A stretch of DNA of 64,000 bases from Brachypodius melanocephalos (Eukaryota; Chordata; Aves; Passeriformes; Pycnonotidae). The notes beneath the pieces were generated by a model. The model had not been told where the DNA came from. It made no database searches and saw only the letters and a list, made by a program, of their open reading frames with translations. Position numbers and translations under genes: made by a program. The stretch covers positions 2,180,149 through 2,244,148 of the forward strand of contig VZSR01003210.1 in assembly GCA_013398615.1 (NCBI GenBank), in the 5' to 3' direction. The number at the start of each line of letters is the position of its first letter. Position 1 is the first letter of the stretch. Shown piece by piece: positions 63,785 through 64,000 of the stretch.

Positions 63785-64000
63785 AGGATACACCTTGGGC
63801 AGTACAAGAGCCTGGTCAAAGCTATACCCAAGATGGATGATGGGTCATGAGTTTTTACACTTTTTAAAGTTTTGGTCCATTTACATATTGGGGTTAATTG
63901 TCCAATTACAGCTTCAGGTTATGGAGTCCCACTCCCAGGTTGCTCTCCTCAATTTGCTGTTGTTTATATTTTTGGGGCTGAAGCTGTAATGGTGTCCTTG
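63785..64000 (+). mobile_element. LTR/retroviral fragment running off the window
   Basis: The last about 215 bases (for example CCAAGATGGATGATGGGTCA, GGGGTTAATTGTCCAATTAC, TGGGGCTGAAGCTGTAATGG) match my recollection of a repeated songbird endogenous-retrovirus segment. No TG end or poly(A) signal can be fixed because the element continues past the window, and the strand is a guess. The 64-codon open frame inside it is not recognised as a retroviral protein. Confidence 0.5.

Noticed and set aside
1..64000. Prokaryotic or viral features (operons, CRISPR arrays, insertion sequences)
   Set aside because: Nothing of the kind is present; the repeats are eukaryotic LINE, LTR and microsatellite types.

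Overview
The window looks like nuclear DNA of a bird, most likely a songbird. The sequence evidence is CR1 LINE fragments with the bird-type 3' tail (near 38.7, 40.9 and 43.3 kb, plus weaker plus-strand traces near 53.5 and 58.1 kb), several retroviral LTRs resembling those of songbird genomes, AT-rich CpG-poor background, and a 100-N assembly gap. There are no bacterial features: no operons, ribosome binding sites, CRISPR array or insertion sequences. I recognise no protein-coding gene, tRNA, rRNA or other RNA gene. The window is best read as an intergenic stretch or the inside of a very long intron.

Layout. 1-23.3 kb: mostly unique non-coding DNA with short homopolymer and simple-repeat tracts, a G/T-rich tract near 5.0 kb, a purine microsatellite near 8.5 kb, a near-perfect palindrome near 12.65 kb, and a 187-codon minus-strand open frame at 15.6-16.2 kb followed by a poly(A) signal. 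23.3-23.7 kb: a short plus-strand LTR ending just before the assembly gap. 23.7-32.9 kb: unique DNA with a CA microsatellite (25.7 kb) and an AT/pentanucleotide array (28.5 kb). 32.9-33.7 kb: a minus-strand LTR with internal repeats. 36.58-37.62 kb: a complete 1,041-bp minus-strand solo LTR with a 5-bp target-site duplication. 38.7-43.5 kb: three minus-strand CR1 fragments and a 38-bp tandem duplication. 43.98-44.54 kb: the only CpG-rich patch, followed by AT-rich DNA with homeodomain-, CRE- and POU-like motifs; this is the best candidate regulatory element. 45.5 kb: a TA microsatellite. 45.5-64 kb: unique DNA with CR1 and LTR fragments near 53.5, 58.0 and 61.8 kb, and an LTR-like segment running off the right edge.

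Because no gene is recognised, no pathway can be described. The most informative signals are the CpG-rich patch near 44 kb, the dated-insertion evidence of the solo LTR, and the LTR abutting the gap. Repeat family calls rest on recalled consensus patterns, not on a database search.
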